From: Photobacterium angustum
Lineage (GTDB): Bacteria; Pseudomonadota; Gammaproteobacteria; Enterobacterales; Vibrionaceae
Length of the DNA stretch: 64,000 bases
Reading direction: 5' to 3'
NCBI RefSeq assembly: GCF_003026365.1
Contig: NZ_PYOM01000023.1
Span: 1 to 64,000 of the forward strand
The position numbers and the translations under genes were made by a program. Under the pieces are notes generated by a model. It saw only the letters and a list, made by a program, of their open reading frames with translations, was not told the origin of the DNA and ran no database searches. Shown piece after piece: positions 27,094-36,817 of this stretch (position 1 is its first letter; every line of letters begins with the position of its first letter).

Positions 27094-29889
27094 ATGACCA
27101 GATATGGACTTCGTGCCAGAGTATTTACTCTGACATTAGCACCTACACTTATAATCGGCTTATTATTAAGCGCTTTTTTCACCATGAGCCGTTATCAGGA
27201 TCTGGAACATCAGCTGATTTCTACAGGTGCGAGTATCATCGAGCCGTTAGCTATTTCAGCGGAATACGGCATGACAGAAAAAAACCGAGAAGCAATTCGT
27301 CGGTTGATTGGTTATACCCATAGAAAGCATTCCGACATCATCCGCAGCATTGCGGTGTTTGATAACCATAATCATATTTTTGCCACATCTAACTTCCACC
27401 GTAATTTTGATTCCTTCATGTACCCTGAAGGAAAACCTATTCCTCGGCTACTTGATACTCAGTTAACCGATAACACCTTAATTTTACGTGCGCCAATTCT
27501 TACCGAAGGTCAATTTGGTACTAATGTTGGTAGCGACGTGCGTGGTAAAGCCCTCGGTTATATCGCTATCGAACTGGATCTCAGCACACTACGACTACAA
27601 CAATACCAAGAAGTGTTTACCGCCTTAATGGTGTTATTACTGGGCTTAACCCTGTCATCATTGTTTGCGTATCGCTTGATGCAAGACGTGACACAACCGA
27701 TTTCTCATATGATCAGTGTGGTAGATAGGATCCGCCGTGGCCACCTTGATATTCGAATTGAAGGCCGATTGTTGGGCGAATTAGATACTCTGAAAAACGG
27801 TATTAACGCCATGGCAATTTCGTTGTCGGAATACCACATTGAAATGCAACAAAGTATCGATCAGGCAACATCCGATCTACGTGAAACGTTAGAGCAGCTA
27901 GAAATTCAGAACGTTGAATTAGATATTGCGAAAAAGCGTGCACAAGAAGCGGCTCGGGTGAAATCAGAGTTTTTAGCCAATATGTCTCATGAGCTCCGCA
28001 CCCCGCTAAACGGAGTTATTGGCTTTACCCGACAAATGCTCAAAACCAAATTAAATACGAGCCAGAAAGATTACCTATTAACGATTGAGAATTCAGCCAA
28101 TAACCTGCTGACCATCATCAATGACATTCTCGATTTCTCGAAGCTCGAAGCCGGTAAACTGTTACTGGAAAACATTCCTTTCGACTTTACAGATTCACTC
28201 GATGAAGTCATGCGCCTACTTGCGCCAAGTGCCCACGAAAAAGGCCTAGAACTGACACTGAAGATTGACGATCGTATTCCAGCAGGCTTAATTGGTGATC
28301 CATTACGTATTCAGCAAGTGGTCACTAACTTAATTGGTAATGCGGTTAAATTTACCGAGCATGGCAATATTGATGTCTCTGTCGAGTTAAAATCCGATGT
28401 GGATAATAATATCGCCCTACAGTTTATGGTCCGAGATACTGGTATTGGTATTTCAGAACGTCAACAAGCGCAATTATTCCAAGCATTTAGCCAAGCTGAC
28501 GCCAGTATTTCTCGCCGTTATGGCGGTACAGGCTTAGGCCTTGTGATCACCCAAAAACTGGTGAGCCAAATGGGAGGCGAAGTCAGTTTAACCAGTCGCT
28601 TACACCAAGGCTCGACCTTCTGGTTCACCATCCAAATGAACAAGACGGATCTCCCCGTATCACAGCCAATTGATACAACAGCACTACAAGGTAAGTCCTT
28701 ACTATTGGTTGAAGCCAATATGCAAGCGGCCTCTGTTATTCAACAACGTTTAATGCTCGCTGGTATACATGTGACATATCGCGCAAGCATGCCTGATGAT
28801 ATTGATCACCATGACTTTGCTCTATTGTGTTTATCGCCGGGTGAGCAGCCACCACTGCCAGTAATACTCAATGATGTATTTAAAGCCGAGCAAACAGCGG
28901 ATAAGGTGTTAGTTTGCTTACCAACAACAGAGCTTGCGTTATCAGAAAAACTCACTCAAACCGGTGTTTATGCCTGCTTAGGCAAACCGCTTGCACAACG
29001 TAAACTGTTTGAAGCGTTATGTGACAATGATGACGAGCCACTTAGTGAATTAGAAGTACCACTATTGCCTACTGTTGTTGAAAAACTGCAACCTCTTACC
29101 GTGATGGCAGTAGATGATAACCCTGCTAACTTAAAACTAATTTCAGCGCTACTTGGTGAACGAGTAGAAACGGTCATTACCGCAACCGGCGGTAAAAAAG
29201 CCGTCGAGTATGCAAAGAACAAAGCCTTTGATTTGATCTTTATGGATATTCAAATGCCCGAAATGGATGGTGTGACTGCCTGTCAGAAAATCCATGACAC
29301 AGCACTGAACCATAACACGCCAGTGATTGCTGTTACCGCACACGCCATGGCGGGAGAGCGTGAGCGTTTAATTAATGCAGGCATGGATGATTACCTCACC
29401 AAGCCGATTGAAGAGCATATTCTGCAGCAAATTTTAGCTAAATGGATTGCACCAACGACACCTCAACCGCAAGTAACGCCATCCTCTGTAGGCAGAGCGC
29501 CTGTTACGCTTGAAGGACAAGTTAATGATATCGCTCCAGTTACAAGCAATAACAACGTTAGTTTTGATTGGGATTTAGCGTTAAAACAAGCGGCAGGAAA
29601 AGAAGATTTAGCCCATGACATGCTACAAATGCTGCTTGATTTCATGCCTGAGGTAGAAATGCTGGTAAATGAAGCATTAGATGGTAAAGATGTTGAGCTC
29701 TGGCCACCTATTCATAAATTACACGGTAGCTGCGCTTACAGCGGTGTTCCACGTCTAAAGAGTTTATGTTTGGAAATTGAAACCGCACTGAAAGCTAATG
29801 CCACTTTAGCCGATGTTGAGCCAGAGCTATTAGAGCTGATTGATGAAATGGATAACATCGTCAAAGCGTCTAAAGACTATCGAAACTAA
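27094..29889 (+). CDS. barA: Hybrid sensor histidine kinase BarA (VarS)
   Basis: Inner-membrane tripartite kinase that phosphorylates UvrY/VarA, which in turn drives the Csr sRNAs that antagonise CsrA. Domains of the 931-aa protein: TM1 near 10-30, periplasmic sensor to about 170, TM2, HAMP, HisKA with FLANMSHELRTPLNG (His near 300), HATPase (N box, GTGLGLVIT), a degenerate receiver-like segment, a true receiver (VDDNPANL, FMDIQMPEMDG), and a C-terminal HPt with IHKLHGSCAYSG. AAGAGA precedes the ATG. Confidence 0.97.
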   Translation: MTRYGLRARVFTLTLAPTLIIGLLLSAFFTMSRYQDLEHQLISTGASIIEPLAISAEYGMTEKNREAIRRLIGYTHRKHSDIIRSIAVFDNHNHIFATSNFHRNFDSFMYPEGKPIPRLLDTQLTDNTLILRAPILTEGQFGTNVGSDVRGKALGYIAIELDLSTLRLQQYQEVFTALMVLLLGLTLSSLFAYRLMQDVTQPISHMISVVDRIRRGHLDIRIEGRLLGELDTLKNGINAMAISLSEYHIEMQQSIDQATSDLRETLEQLEIQNVELDIAKKRAQEAARVKSEFLANMSHELRTPLNGVIGFTRQMLKTKLNTSQKDYLLTIENSANNLLTIINDILDFSKLEAGKLLLENIPFDFTDSLDEVMRLLAPSAHEKGLELTLKIDDRIPAGLIGDPLRIQQVVTNLIGNAVKFTEHGNIDVSVELKSDVDNNIALQFMVRDTGIGISERQQAQLFQAFSQADASISRRYGGTGLGLVITQKLVSQMGGEVSLTSRLHQGSTFWFTIQMNKTDLPVSQPIDTTALQGKSLLLVEANMQAASVIQQRLMLAGIHVTYRASMPDDIDHHDFALLCLSPGEQPPLPVILNDVFKAEQTADKVLVCLPTTELALSEKLTQTGVYACLGKPLAQRKLFEALCDNDDEPLSELEVPLLPTVVEKLQPLTVMAVDDNPANLKLISALLGERVETVITATGGKKAVEYAKNKAFDLIFMDIQMPEMDGVTACQKIHDTALNHNTPVIAVTAHAMAGERERLINAGMDDYLTKPIEEHILQQILAKWIAPTTPQPQVTPSSVGRAPVTLEGQVNDIAPVTSNNNVSFDWDLALKQAAGKEDLAHDMLQMLLDFMPEVEMLVNEALDGKDVELWPPIHKLHGSCAYSGVPRLKSLCLEIETALKANATLADVEPELLELIDEMDNIVKASKDYRN

Positions 29890-29924
29890 CCCGTTTTTGT
29901 TTTAAAACAGATAAGCTAACGATC

Positions 29925-29960
29925 AAAAAAAGCGGTAGATATATTATCTACCGCTTTTTA
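29925..29960. terminator. Bidirectional terminator between barA and acpS
   Basis: An 11-bp stem AGCGGTAGATA/TATCTACCGCT with a 3-nt loop has A-runs on the left and T-runs on the right, serving barA (plus) and acpS (minus). Confidence 0.9.
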
Positions 29961-29988
29961 TTTATTAACCCGAAAAAATGAAAGCGAT

Positions 29989-30369
29989 TTAACTTTCTAA
30001 AATAACCGTTGCAACCGCATAGTGGCGCTCATCAGCAATGGTAAGGTGAACATGATTCACTCCCATTGCTTGCGCCAGTTCATTGGCTTTGCCTGATAAG
30101 CTCAGTAATGGCTTACCACGCTCATCATTTTTAACAGTAAAATCATGGAAAGAGACGCCACACGCAATACCGGTACCGAGTGCTTTTGATGCTGCTTCTT
30201 TGACCGCAAAACGTTTTGCTAAAAAGCGCCCTTTTAGCTTTAATTGCTGAAACTGTTCAAGCTCTGAGCTAGACAGTATTTTCTGAGCAAACGCATCGCC
30301 AGAGCGAGCAAAAACTTTTTCGACTCGCTCTATTTCAGCAATATCAGTCCCTAAACCAACAATCGCCAT
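29989..30369 (-). CDS. acpS: Holo-[acyl-carrier-protein] synthase
   Basis: Transfers the 4'-phosphopantetheine arm of CoA to apo-ACP. The 126-aa protein has VGLGTDIAEIERVE at 4-17 (Mg-binding Asp) and FAVKEAASKALGTGI near 54-68 (Glu ligand). Its ATG overlaps the pdxJ stop as TAATG. It is the last gene of the lepA-lepB-rnc-era-recO-pdxJ-acpS run. Confidence 0.97.
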   Translation of the reverse strand: MAIVGLGTDIAEIERVEKVFARSGDAFAQKILSSSELEQFQQLKLKGRFLAKRFAVKEAASKALGTGIACGVSFHDFTVKNDERGKPLLSLSGKANELAQAMGVNHVHLTIADERHYAVATVILES

Positions 30370-31100
30370 TAACCACGCGCTTCCTGCATTAGCAAACGCA
30401 TATCTGCCACTGACTTTTCTAACCCATCAAACATTGCTCGTCCCATAATTGAATGACCAATGTTGAGTTCATACAGCTCTGGCAATGCCGCTATCGGCTT
30501 AACATTGTGATAGGTTAAACCATGCCCTGCATTTACTTTAATACCTAAATTATGGGCGTAGCTTGCACCTGCAGCTATCTTCTTCAGCTCATCCGATTGT
30601 GCCTCTTCGGTTGTCGCTTCTGCGTATTGCCCAGTATGAAGCTCAATAAACGGTGCGCCACATGCATGAGCAGCATCAATTTGCGCGCGATCCGCATCAA
30701 TGAAAAGTGATACTTTGATCCCAGCAGCTGTAAGCTTTTCTGTTGCCGCTTTTACTTTTTCAAGTTGACCTGCAACATCTAGACCACCTTCTGTGGTTAA
30801 CTCTTCACGCTTTTCTGGTACTAAGCAAACATATTCAGGTTTAACATCTAACGCAATTGCCACCATTTCATCAGTGACTGCCATTTCTAAATTCATGCGA
30901 GTTTGGATCGTCTCACGTAAAATACGCACATCACGATCATTAATGTGACGACGATCTTCACGCAAATGAATAGTAATGCCATCAGCGCCAGCTCGCTCGG
31001 CTACTTCTGCAGCATGAACAGGATCTGGGTAACGTGTACCACGCGCATTACGTAATGTCGCAATATGATCGATGTTCACGCCAAGTAATATATTGTTCAT
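30369..31100 (-). CDS. pdxJ: Pyridoxine 5'-phosphate synthase
   Basis: Condenses deoxyxylulose 5-phosphate with aminoacetone phosphate to give pyridoxine 5'-phosphate. The 243-aa protein has GVNIDHIATLRNARGT at 7-22, ITIHLREDRRHI near 42, VCLVPEKREELTTEGG near 92, and VNAGHGLTYHNV near 190. It overlaps recO by 4 nt (ATGA). epd, which feeds the other branch of the same pathway, is also in the window. Confidence 0.97.
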   Translation of the reverse strand: MNNILLGVNIDHIATLRNARGTRYPDPVHAAEVAERAGADGITIHLREDRRHINDRDVRILRETIQTRMNLEMAVTDEMVAIALDVKPEYVCLVPEKREELTTEGGLDVAGQLEKVKAATEKLTAAGIKVSLFIDADRAQIDAAHACGAPFIELHTGQYAEATTEEAQSDELKKIAAGASYAHNLGIKVNAGHGLTYHNVKPIAALPELYELNIGHSIMGRAMFDGLEKSVADMRLLMQEARG

Positions 31101-31807
31101 GTTCCGATTCTCCTTCCTCGCGGGATAAACAATTCCCGGCTTTTTAATGGCTTAGAACCAAGATACGGTTTTAATGCCATCCTTGTAAATCGTTTTGCTG
31201 CGCGCAATTGCTCTGGGGTTTCAAATCGCCTAGCGGCAATAGCTTTTAATTCATTGCCACGAAAGGTTAATAAACCAATTTTCATTGAAGCAATAAACCC
31301 CTGCTGCTCGCGATAGTTATAGGTCATATCATCTTCAACACTTAATCCACTACCAGCGCAATGCAGAAAATCAATCCCGTAGCCTAGATGATGTAGCAGC
31401 GAAAGCTCAAAGCGGCGCAAAGCAGGCTCTGGGTTTTCCGCTTGTGCTAGTTCTCTAAGCACATTCAAATAATCCAGAAACAGCTGAGGATAAGGAGTAT
31501 GGTTGCCCAATACACGTACCAGTATTTCATTCACATACATTGCTGAATATAAAATATAGCTGCGTAGGGGTAAACCAATACTGATAGGTTCGGCATGAGT
31601 AAGAACAGGCATCGCACCTTTGCCACTCCACTTCATAAATAAGGGAGTAAAAGGTTGGAGTGTGCCTTTTAGATTAGAGCGCTTACGGCGAGCGCCTTTA
31701 GAGAGAAGAGTAAGACGGCCGTGATCCTCGCTAAATACATCAAGGATCAGGCTCGTCTCACTGTAGGGACGAGAATGAAGGACAAAACAACGCTGTAGCC
31801 CTTCCAT
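31097..31807 (-). CDS. recO: DNA repair protein RecO
   Basis: RecFOR mediator that loads RecA on SSB-coated gaps. The 236-aa protein has an OB-fold N-terminus (CFVLHSRPYSETSLILDVFSEDHGRLTLL) and a helical remainder with ELSLLHHLGYGIDF near 150. It lies 8 nt after era and overlaps pdxJ. Confidence 0.95.
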   Translation of the reverse strand: MEGLQRCFVLHSRPYSETSLILDVFSEDHGRLTLLSKGARRKRSNLKGTLQPFTPLFMKWSGKGAMPVLTHAEPISIGLPLRSYILYSAMYVNEILVRVLGNHTPYPQLFLDYLNVLRELAQAENPEPALRRFELSLLHHLGYGIDFLHCAGSGLSVEDDMTYNYREQQGFIASMKIGLLTFRGNELKAIAARRFETPEQLRAAKRFTRMALKPYLGSKPLKSRELFIPRGRRIGT

Positions 31808-31815
31808 TACTACCC

Positions 31816-32721
31816 TTATAAGTCGTCGATGTAACCAAGGCTGCGCAGTGCACGTTCGTCATCTGCCCAACCTGATTTCACTTTAACCCAAAGTTCAAGG
31901 TAAACTTTACGTTCAAACAAGTCTTCCATGTCTAAACGCGCTTCGCGCCCTATCACTTTGATTTTATCGCCACCTTTACCAATTACCATTTTCTTCTGGC
32001 CTTTACGTTCAACCAGAATCAAACCATTGATATCGAAGCCATCTGTTTCAGGGTTGTAATCGAATCGCTCGATTTCAACCGTCACAGCGTATGGCAATTC
32101 ATCACCCGTAAAACGCATCAGCTTTTCACGGATAATTTCAGAGGCCATAAAGCGTTGAGAACGATCAGTTACGTATTCTTCAGGGAAGTAGTACTCACAC
32201 TCAGGTAAGTGCTGACGTACGATTTTCTCTACCGCATCAATGTTTGTACCATGCTTTGCTGATACCGGAATTACATCAACAAATTCCATCTTACTTGCAA
32301 GCTCTTGCAAATGAGGGAATAGCTCATGCTTATCTTTTACGTTATCAACTTTATTCACTAACAATACCGTTGGTAACTGGCTCTTCGCCAGCTTGTTTAA
32401 TACCATCTCATCGTCAGCAGTCCACATAGTGCCATCAACTAAAAACAATACTAATTCAACATCGGTTAATGAACTGCTTGCAGCACGGTTCATTAAACGG
32501 TTAATTGTACGTTTTTCTTCAATGTGCAATCCTGGAGTATCAACATACACAGCTTGATAGCCGTCACGTGTGTCTACACCCATTATACGGTGGCGCGTGG
32601 TTTGTGGTTTACGAGAAGTAATAGATAACTTCTGTCCCACTAAACGGTTTAGCAAGGTTGATTTACCGACATTCGGTCGACCAACAATGGCTATAAAGCC
32701 ACAATGTTGTTTATCTGTCAT
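31816..32721 (-). CDS. era: GTPase Era
   Basis: Essential GTPase that helps 16S rRNA 3'-end processing and 30S assembly. The 301-aa protein has G1 GRPNVGKST at 14-22, G2 TTRHRIMGV, G3 DTPGLH near 61, G4 NKVDNV near 122, and a C-terminal KH domain with KGQKKMVIGKGGDKIKVIG. It overlaps rnc by 4 nt. Confidence 0.98.
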   Translation of the reverse strand: MTDKQHCGFIAIVGRPNVGKSTLLNRLVGQKLSITSRKPQTTRHRIMGVDTRDGYQAVYVDTPGLHIEEKRTINRLMNRAASSSLTDVELVLFLVDGTMWTADDEMVLNKLAKSQLPTVLLVNKVDNVKDKHELFPHLQELASKMEFVDVIPVSAKHGTNIDAVEKIVRQHLPECEYYFPEEYVTDRSQRFMASEIIREKLMRFTGDELPYAVTVEIERFDYNPETDGFDINGLILVERKGQKKMVIGKGGDKIKVIGREARLDMEDLFERKVYLELWVKVKSGWADDERALRSLGYIDDL

Positions 32722-33392
32722 GATTCCAACTGATTTAGTGCAAGTTCTGCTGCTGCCTGCTCTGCCTTGCGCCGACTGCCGCCTTTGCCAATTACAGGTT
32801 TATCCAAACCTGTTACGTCACACTGTACGGTGAACTCTTGGTTATGAGCTTCACCTTGTACCTTAGTTACAGTATATGCAGGTAGCGGTAAACGACGACC
32901 TTGTAAACACTCTTGAAGACGTGTTTTTGGATCTTTTTGATTGATGCCAGGCTCAATCGTATCAAGGCGAGTTTTATACCAAGCCAATACGATACTTCGT
33001 ACTTGCTCAACATCGCTATCTAGATAAATCGCGCCAATGATTGCTTCAACACAGTCAGCAAGAATCGAATCGCGACGGAAGCCACCACTCTTTAACTCGC
33101 CAGGTCCCAGTAACAAATGGTCGCCAAGTTCGAATTCTCGACCTAACTCTGCCAATGTTTTTCCACGGACTAGTGTTGCACGCATTCGGCTCATATCACC
33201 TTCATCCACTGAAGGAAAACGGTGATATAAGTCATCAGCAATAACAAAACTTAAAATAGAGTCACCTAAAAACTCTAGGCGCTCATTGTGGGTGCCATTA
33301 GCACTGCGGTGTGTCAGTGCTAATGTCATCAACTCACAATTATTAAATTGGTAGCCCAGCTTGCGCTGAAGCCTATTCGCTGGAGTTGTCAT
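32718..33392 (-). CDS. rnc: Ribonuclease III
   Basis: Cleaves double-stranded RNA in rRNA and mRNA processing. The 224-aa protein has the catalytic signature NERLEFLGDSILSF near 35-48, DCVEAIIGAIYLD near 113, and a C-terminal dsRNA-binding domain ending with GKGGSRRKAEQAAAELAL. The ATG at 33392 has GAGAG upstream and gives the family N-terminus; an in-frame extension reaching 33488 overlaps lepB and is unlikely. Confidence 0.97.
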   Translation of the reverse strand: MTTPANRLQRKLGYQFNNCELMTLALTHRSANGTHNERLEFLGDSILSFVIADDLYHRFPSVDEGDMSRMRATLVRGKTLAELGREFELGDHLLLGPGELKSGGFRRDSILADCVEAIIGAIYLDSDVEQVRSIVLAWYKTRLDTIEPGINQKDPKTRLQECLQGRRLPLPAYTVTKVQGEAHNQEFTVQCDVTGLDKPVIGKGGSRRKAEQAAAELALNQLES

Positions 33393-33402
33393 TTTCTCTC
33401 GA

Positions 33403-34302
33403 TTATTTAATGCTACCGATACGATTAAAACGTACGCCGGTAGGGATCCAAGATGGAAGTAAACTATCTGCTTGTCGATCAAACTCAAAGCTGATCCAAA
33501 TAGCTACCGCCTTGCCAACGAGATTCGCTTCTGGCACAAAGCCCCAGTAACGACTGTCGGCACTATTGTCACGGTTATCACCCATAACAAAATAGTTTCC
33601 TTCTGGTACAACCCACTCACCAATACCAGGACGAGGCTCATATGCCATACGACGATCACGACGTAATGGGTTGATCAGAATATGGTGATCAACATCACCT
33701 AGTTGTTCTTTAAACTCAACTAAACGTGCCATACCTTGCTTAAAGTCACTATCAGTCATATCGGTTAATTTAACCGGTTTACATACTGAAGTACCTTTAG
33801 GTTGAATACACAGTTGCTTATCTTCACTGTAGCGAACAGTATCGCCAGGTAGGCCAACAACACGCTTAATATAATCAATCTTTGGCTGAGGTGGGAATTT
33901 AAACACCACTACATCACCACGCTTTGGCTCACCTGTACTAACGATTTTATCGTGGAAAACAGGATCTCGTAGGCCATAAGCAAATTTTTCAACCAGAATA
34001 AAATCACCTACGTATAAAGTCGGTAGCATTGATTCTGATGGAATTTGAAAAGGTTCATAAATGAAAGAGCGGAATACCATGATCAAAGCAATGACAGGGA
34101 ACATTGAACTTGCTGATTCAACCCATGCTGGCTGTGGCGCAACACTTTCTAGCGTTTTAGCATCAACTTGACCACCGGATTGTTCAGCGGCTGCAGCTAT
34201 TTTTAATTGACGCTTCGGTGCCCAAAGAAACTTATCAAGTGCCCAAATGATCCCTGTTACTAACGTAGCTAGTACCAGAATCAAAGAAAAAGTGTTTGCC
34301 AT
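33403..34302 (-). CDS. lepB: Signal peptidase I
   Basis: Removes signal peptides from exported proteins at the periplasmic face of the inner membrane. The 299-aa protein has two N-terminal membrane spans (MANTFSLILVLATLVTGIIW and a segment near 70), the catalytic Ser in PSESMLPTLYVGD, the catalytic Lys in DYIKRVVGLPGD, and GDNRDNSADSRYWGFV. The ATG at 34302 has AAGGGA upstream. It sits in the lepA-lepB-rnc-era operon. Confidence 0.96.
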   Translation of the reverse strand: MANTFSLILVLATLVTGIIWALDKFLWAPKRQLKIAAAAEQSGGQVDAKTLESVAPQPAWVESASSMFPVIALIMVFRSFIYEPFQIPSESMLPTLYVGDFILVEKFAYGLRDPVFHDKIVSTGEPKRGDVVVFKFPPQPKIDYIKRVVGLPGDTVRYSEDKQLCIQPKGTSVCKPVKLTDMTDSDFKQGMARLVEFKEQLGDVDHHILINPLRRDRRMAYEPRPGIGEWVVPEGNYFVMGDNRDNSADSRYWGFVPEANLVGKAVAIWISFEFDRQADSLLPSWIPTGVRFNRIGSIK

Positions 34303-34444
34303 GTTATCCCTTATGTTTAACCCGACCAACAAAAGAATGTTGATCTGCTCTGCCCCATTTAGAGCGTCAGAGTAAAAGAAAGTGCCATTTAATTAATAAA
34401 TAAGCACTTTCTAATCGTTTTTGAAGCTTACTCGCTAAAGATAA

Positions 34445-36241
34445 TTATTTATCTTTACCCACATGAAGAATCGCTAAGAATGCTTCTTGAGGCAGTTCTA
34501 CGTTACCGATCTGCTTCATACGCTTCTTACCTTCTTTCTGTTTCTGCAACAGTTTCTTCTTACGACTAATATCACCGCCATAACACTTAGCGATTACGTT
34601 TTTACGTAATTGCTTCACAGTCGAGCGAGCAATAATATGCGTACCAATCGCAGCTTGAATTGCAATATCAAACATCTGACGAGGGATAAACTCTTTCATT
34701 TTCTCAACAACATCACGACCACGAGATTGTGAGTTATCTTTGTGAGTAATAATAGCAAGTGCATCAACACGCTCACCATTAAGAAGAATATCAACACGTA
34801 CCATGTCTGATTCTTGGTAACGCTGGAAATTGTAATCAAGTGACGCATAACCACGAGATGTTGATTTCAAGCGATCAAAGAAATCCAGAACCACTTCTGA
34901 CATTGGAATATCATAAGTTAGTGCAACTTGATTGCCGTGATAAACCATATCAACCTGTACACCACGCTTTTCAACACATAGGGTAATAACGTTACCTAAG
35001 TATTCAGTTGGTACCAGAATATTACAGCGAGCAATTGGCTCACCCATAATTTCGATATCATTTACTGGTGGTAGTTTAGCTGGGCTATCAACGTACAACA
35101 TTGTGCCGTCGGTTTTCTTCACTTCATATACTACAGTCGGTGCTGTTGTGATCAGGTTTAGATCATATTCACGTTCTAGACGCTCTTGAATAATCTCCAT
35201 ATGAAGCATACCCAAGAAACCACAACGGAAACCAAAACCTAATGCAGATGAGCTTTCTGGCTCATAAAACAATGACGCATCATTCAGGCTTAATTTACCT
35301 AGAGCATCACGGAAGTTTTCGTAATCATCAGAAGATACTGGGAATAGACCTGCGTATACCTGAGGTTTTACTTTCTTAAAGCCAGGCAGCGCAGTTTCAC
35401 AACCACCTTTTGCAAGCGTTAAGGTATCACCTACAGGTGCGCCAAGAATATCTTTAATACCACAAACAACCCAACCAACTTCACCTGTATTTAGCTCTGT
35501 TGTATCAACTCGTTTTGGCGTAAAGATACCTAAACGGTCAACACCCCAGATTTGACCTGTGCTCATGACTTTGATCTTGTCATTTTTCTTTAGCTTGCCG
35601 TTCTTAATACGAACTAAAGAAACAACACCTAAGTAGTTATCAAACCATGAGTCAATGATTAGCGCTTGTAATGGCGCATCTGGATCACCTTCAGGTGCAG
35701 GAATTGCTTCAACAATCTTTTCAAGAACATCGTCAACACCTAAGCCTGTTTTCGCTGAACAGCGAACAGCATCAATAGCATCGATACCAACAATGTCTTC
35801 AATCTCTTCAGCTACACGCTCAGGTTCAGCCGCAGGTAAGTCAATCTTATTTAAGATTGGCACTACTTCCAAATCCATCTCAATGGCAGTGTAACAGTTA
35901 GCAAGAGTCTGAGCTTCAACGCCCTGACCCGCATCAACCACCAGCAATGCGCCTTCACAAGCAGCAAGTGAACGAGAAACTTCGTATGAGAAGTCTACGT
36001 GTCCCGGTGTGTCGATAAAGTTTAATTGATAAGTTTCACCATCTTTAGCCGTGTAATCGAGCGTCACGCTCTGGGCTTTGATGGTAATACCGCGTTCGCG
36101 TTCAAGATCCATAGAATCTAAAACTTGTGCAGCCATTTCTCGATCAGAAAGGCCGCCACAAACTTGAATTAGACGGTCGGATAAGGTCGACTTACCATGG
36201 TCGATATGTGCGATAATCGAAAAGTTACGAATGTGCTTCAT
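34445..36241 (-). CDS. lepA: Elongation factor 4 (LepA)
   Basis: Ribosome-associated translational GTPase, implicated in 30S biogenesis and initiation. The 598-aa protein has G1 AHIDHGKST at 10-18, G3 DTPGH, G4 NKIDLP, EF-G-like domains, and the LepA-specific C-terminal domain ending KKRMKQIGNVELPQEAFLAIL. It is 76 nt downstream of rseC and about 140 nt upstream of lepB. Confidence 0.98.
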   Translation of the reverse strand: MKHIRNFSIIAHIDHGKSTLSDRLIQVCGGLSDREMAAQVLDSMDLERERGITIKAQSVTLDYTAKDGETYQLNFIDTPGHVDFSYEVSRSLAACEGALLVVDAGQGVEAQTLANCYTAIEMDLEVVPILNKIDLPAAEPERVAEEIEDIVGIDAIDAVRCSAKTGLGVDDVLEKIVEAIPAPEGDPDAPLQALIIDSWFDNYLGVVSLVRIKNGKLKKNDKIKVMSTGQIWGVDRLGIFTPKRVDTTELNTGEVGWVVCGIKDILGAPVGDTLTLAKGGCETALPGFKKVKPQVYAGLFPVSSDDYENFRDALGKLSLNDASLFYEPESSSALGFGFRCGFLGMLHMEIIQERLEREYDLNLITTAPTVVYEVKKTDGTMLYVDSPAKLPPVNDIEIMGEPIARCNILVPTEYLGNVITLCVEKRGVQVDMVYHGNQVALTYDIPMSEVVLDFFDRLKSTSRGYASLDYNFQRYQESDMVRVDILLNGERVDALAIITHKDNSQSRGRDVVEKMKEFIPRQMFDIAIQAAIGTHIIARSTVKQLRKNVIAKCYGGDISRKKKLLQKQKEGKKRMKQIGNVELPQEAFLAILHVGKDK

Positions 36242-36317
36242 GAATGGCGTGACTAGCTCGTGATTAAAATGAATGGGATCTTACGATCAAGTTGTCGGAT
36301 TCTACCGAATTTAAACG

Positions 36318-36815
36318 CTACTCGCTATCTTTCGATGCGGCATTTATCAGCTTATCTGATGAAATCGGTGCGCCGAGAACTCGAATAAGGGTTGGTTTGT
36401 ACGCTGAATTACTCTCTAAGCGTTTGGCATAATGCCGTGCAATCAGTAATCCTAACGTTGTCGCAATAACAGCAGAACTGATAACACCCAGTTCGTTACT
36501 CTGGGCTAAATCAACAAATATCCATTGCCCCAACCCACTGCCTAACAGTAAAAAAAGCAGCGGGAGCATGTAGATTAATAAGGCAGAGCTTAACATACTT
36601 CGCTCAGATAAGCCGATTTCAACTACCTGCCCGATAGAAAGCGACGATTGCGTCGCTATTTTTACATCATGGACACGACCAGGCATTGCTTTCGTTACAA
36701 TGCCTGTTCCGCAACTATTACGTGATGCACAATGACCACAGCTTGTTTGTTGCTGGCAACTTACCGTCACCGTTCCTTTTTCAACAGCGGTCACTGTCGC
36801 TAAAGTGCGCATCAT
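36318..36815 (-). CDS. rseC: Sigma-E regulator RseC
   Basis: Inner-membrane protein of the rpoE-rseABC operon, also linked to SoxR reduction and thiamine synthesis. The 165-aa protein has an N-terminal Cys cluster (CQQQTSCGHCASRNSCG near 20-36) fitting a metal or Fe-S site, and two TM segments (LLIYMLPLLFLLLGSGLG and VISSAVIATTLGLLIA). It follows rseB by 2 nt. Confidence 0.94.
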   Translation of the reverse strand: MMRTLATVTAVEKGTVTVSCQQQTSCGHCASRNSCGTGIVTKAMPGRVHDVKIATQSSLSIGQVVEIGLSERSMLSSALLIYMLPLLFLLLGSGLGQWIFVDLAQSNELGVISSAVIATTLGLLIARHYAKRLESNSAYKPTLIRVLGAPISSDKLINAASKDSE

Positions 36816-36817
36816 GA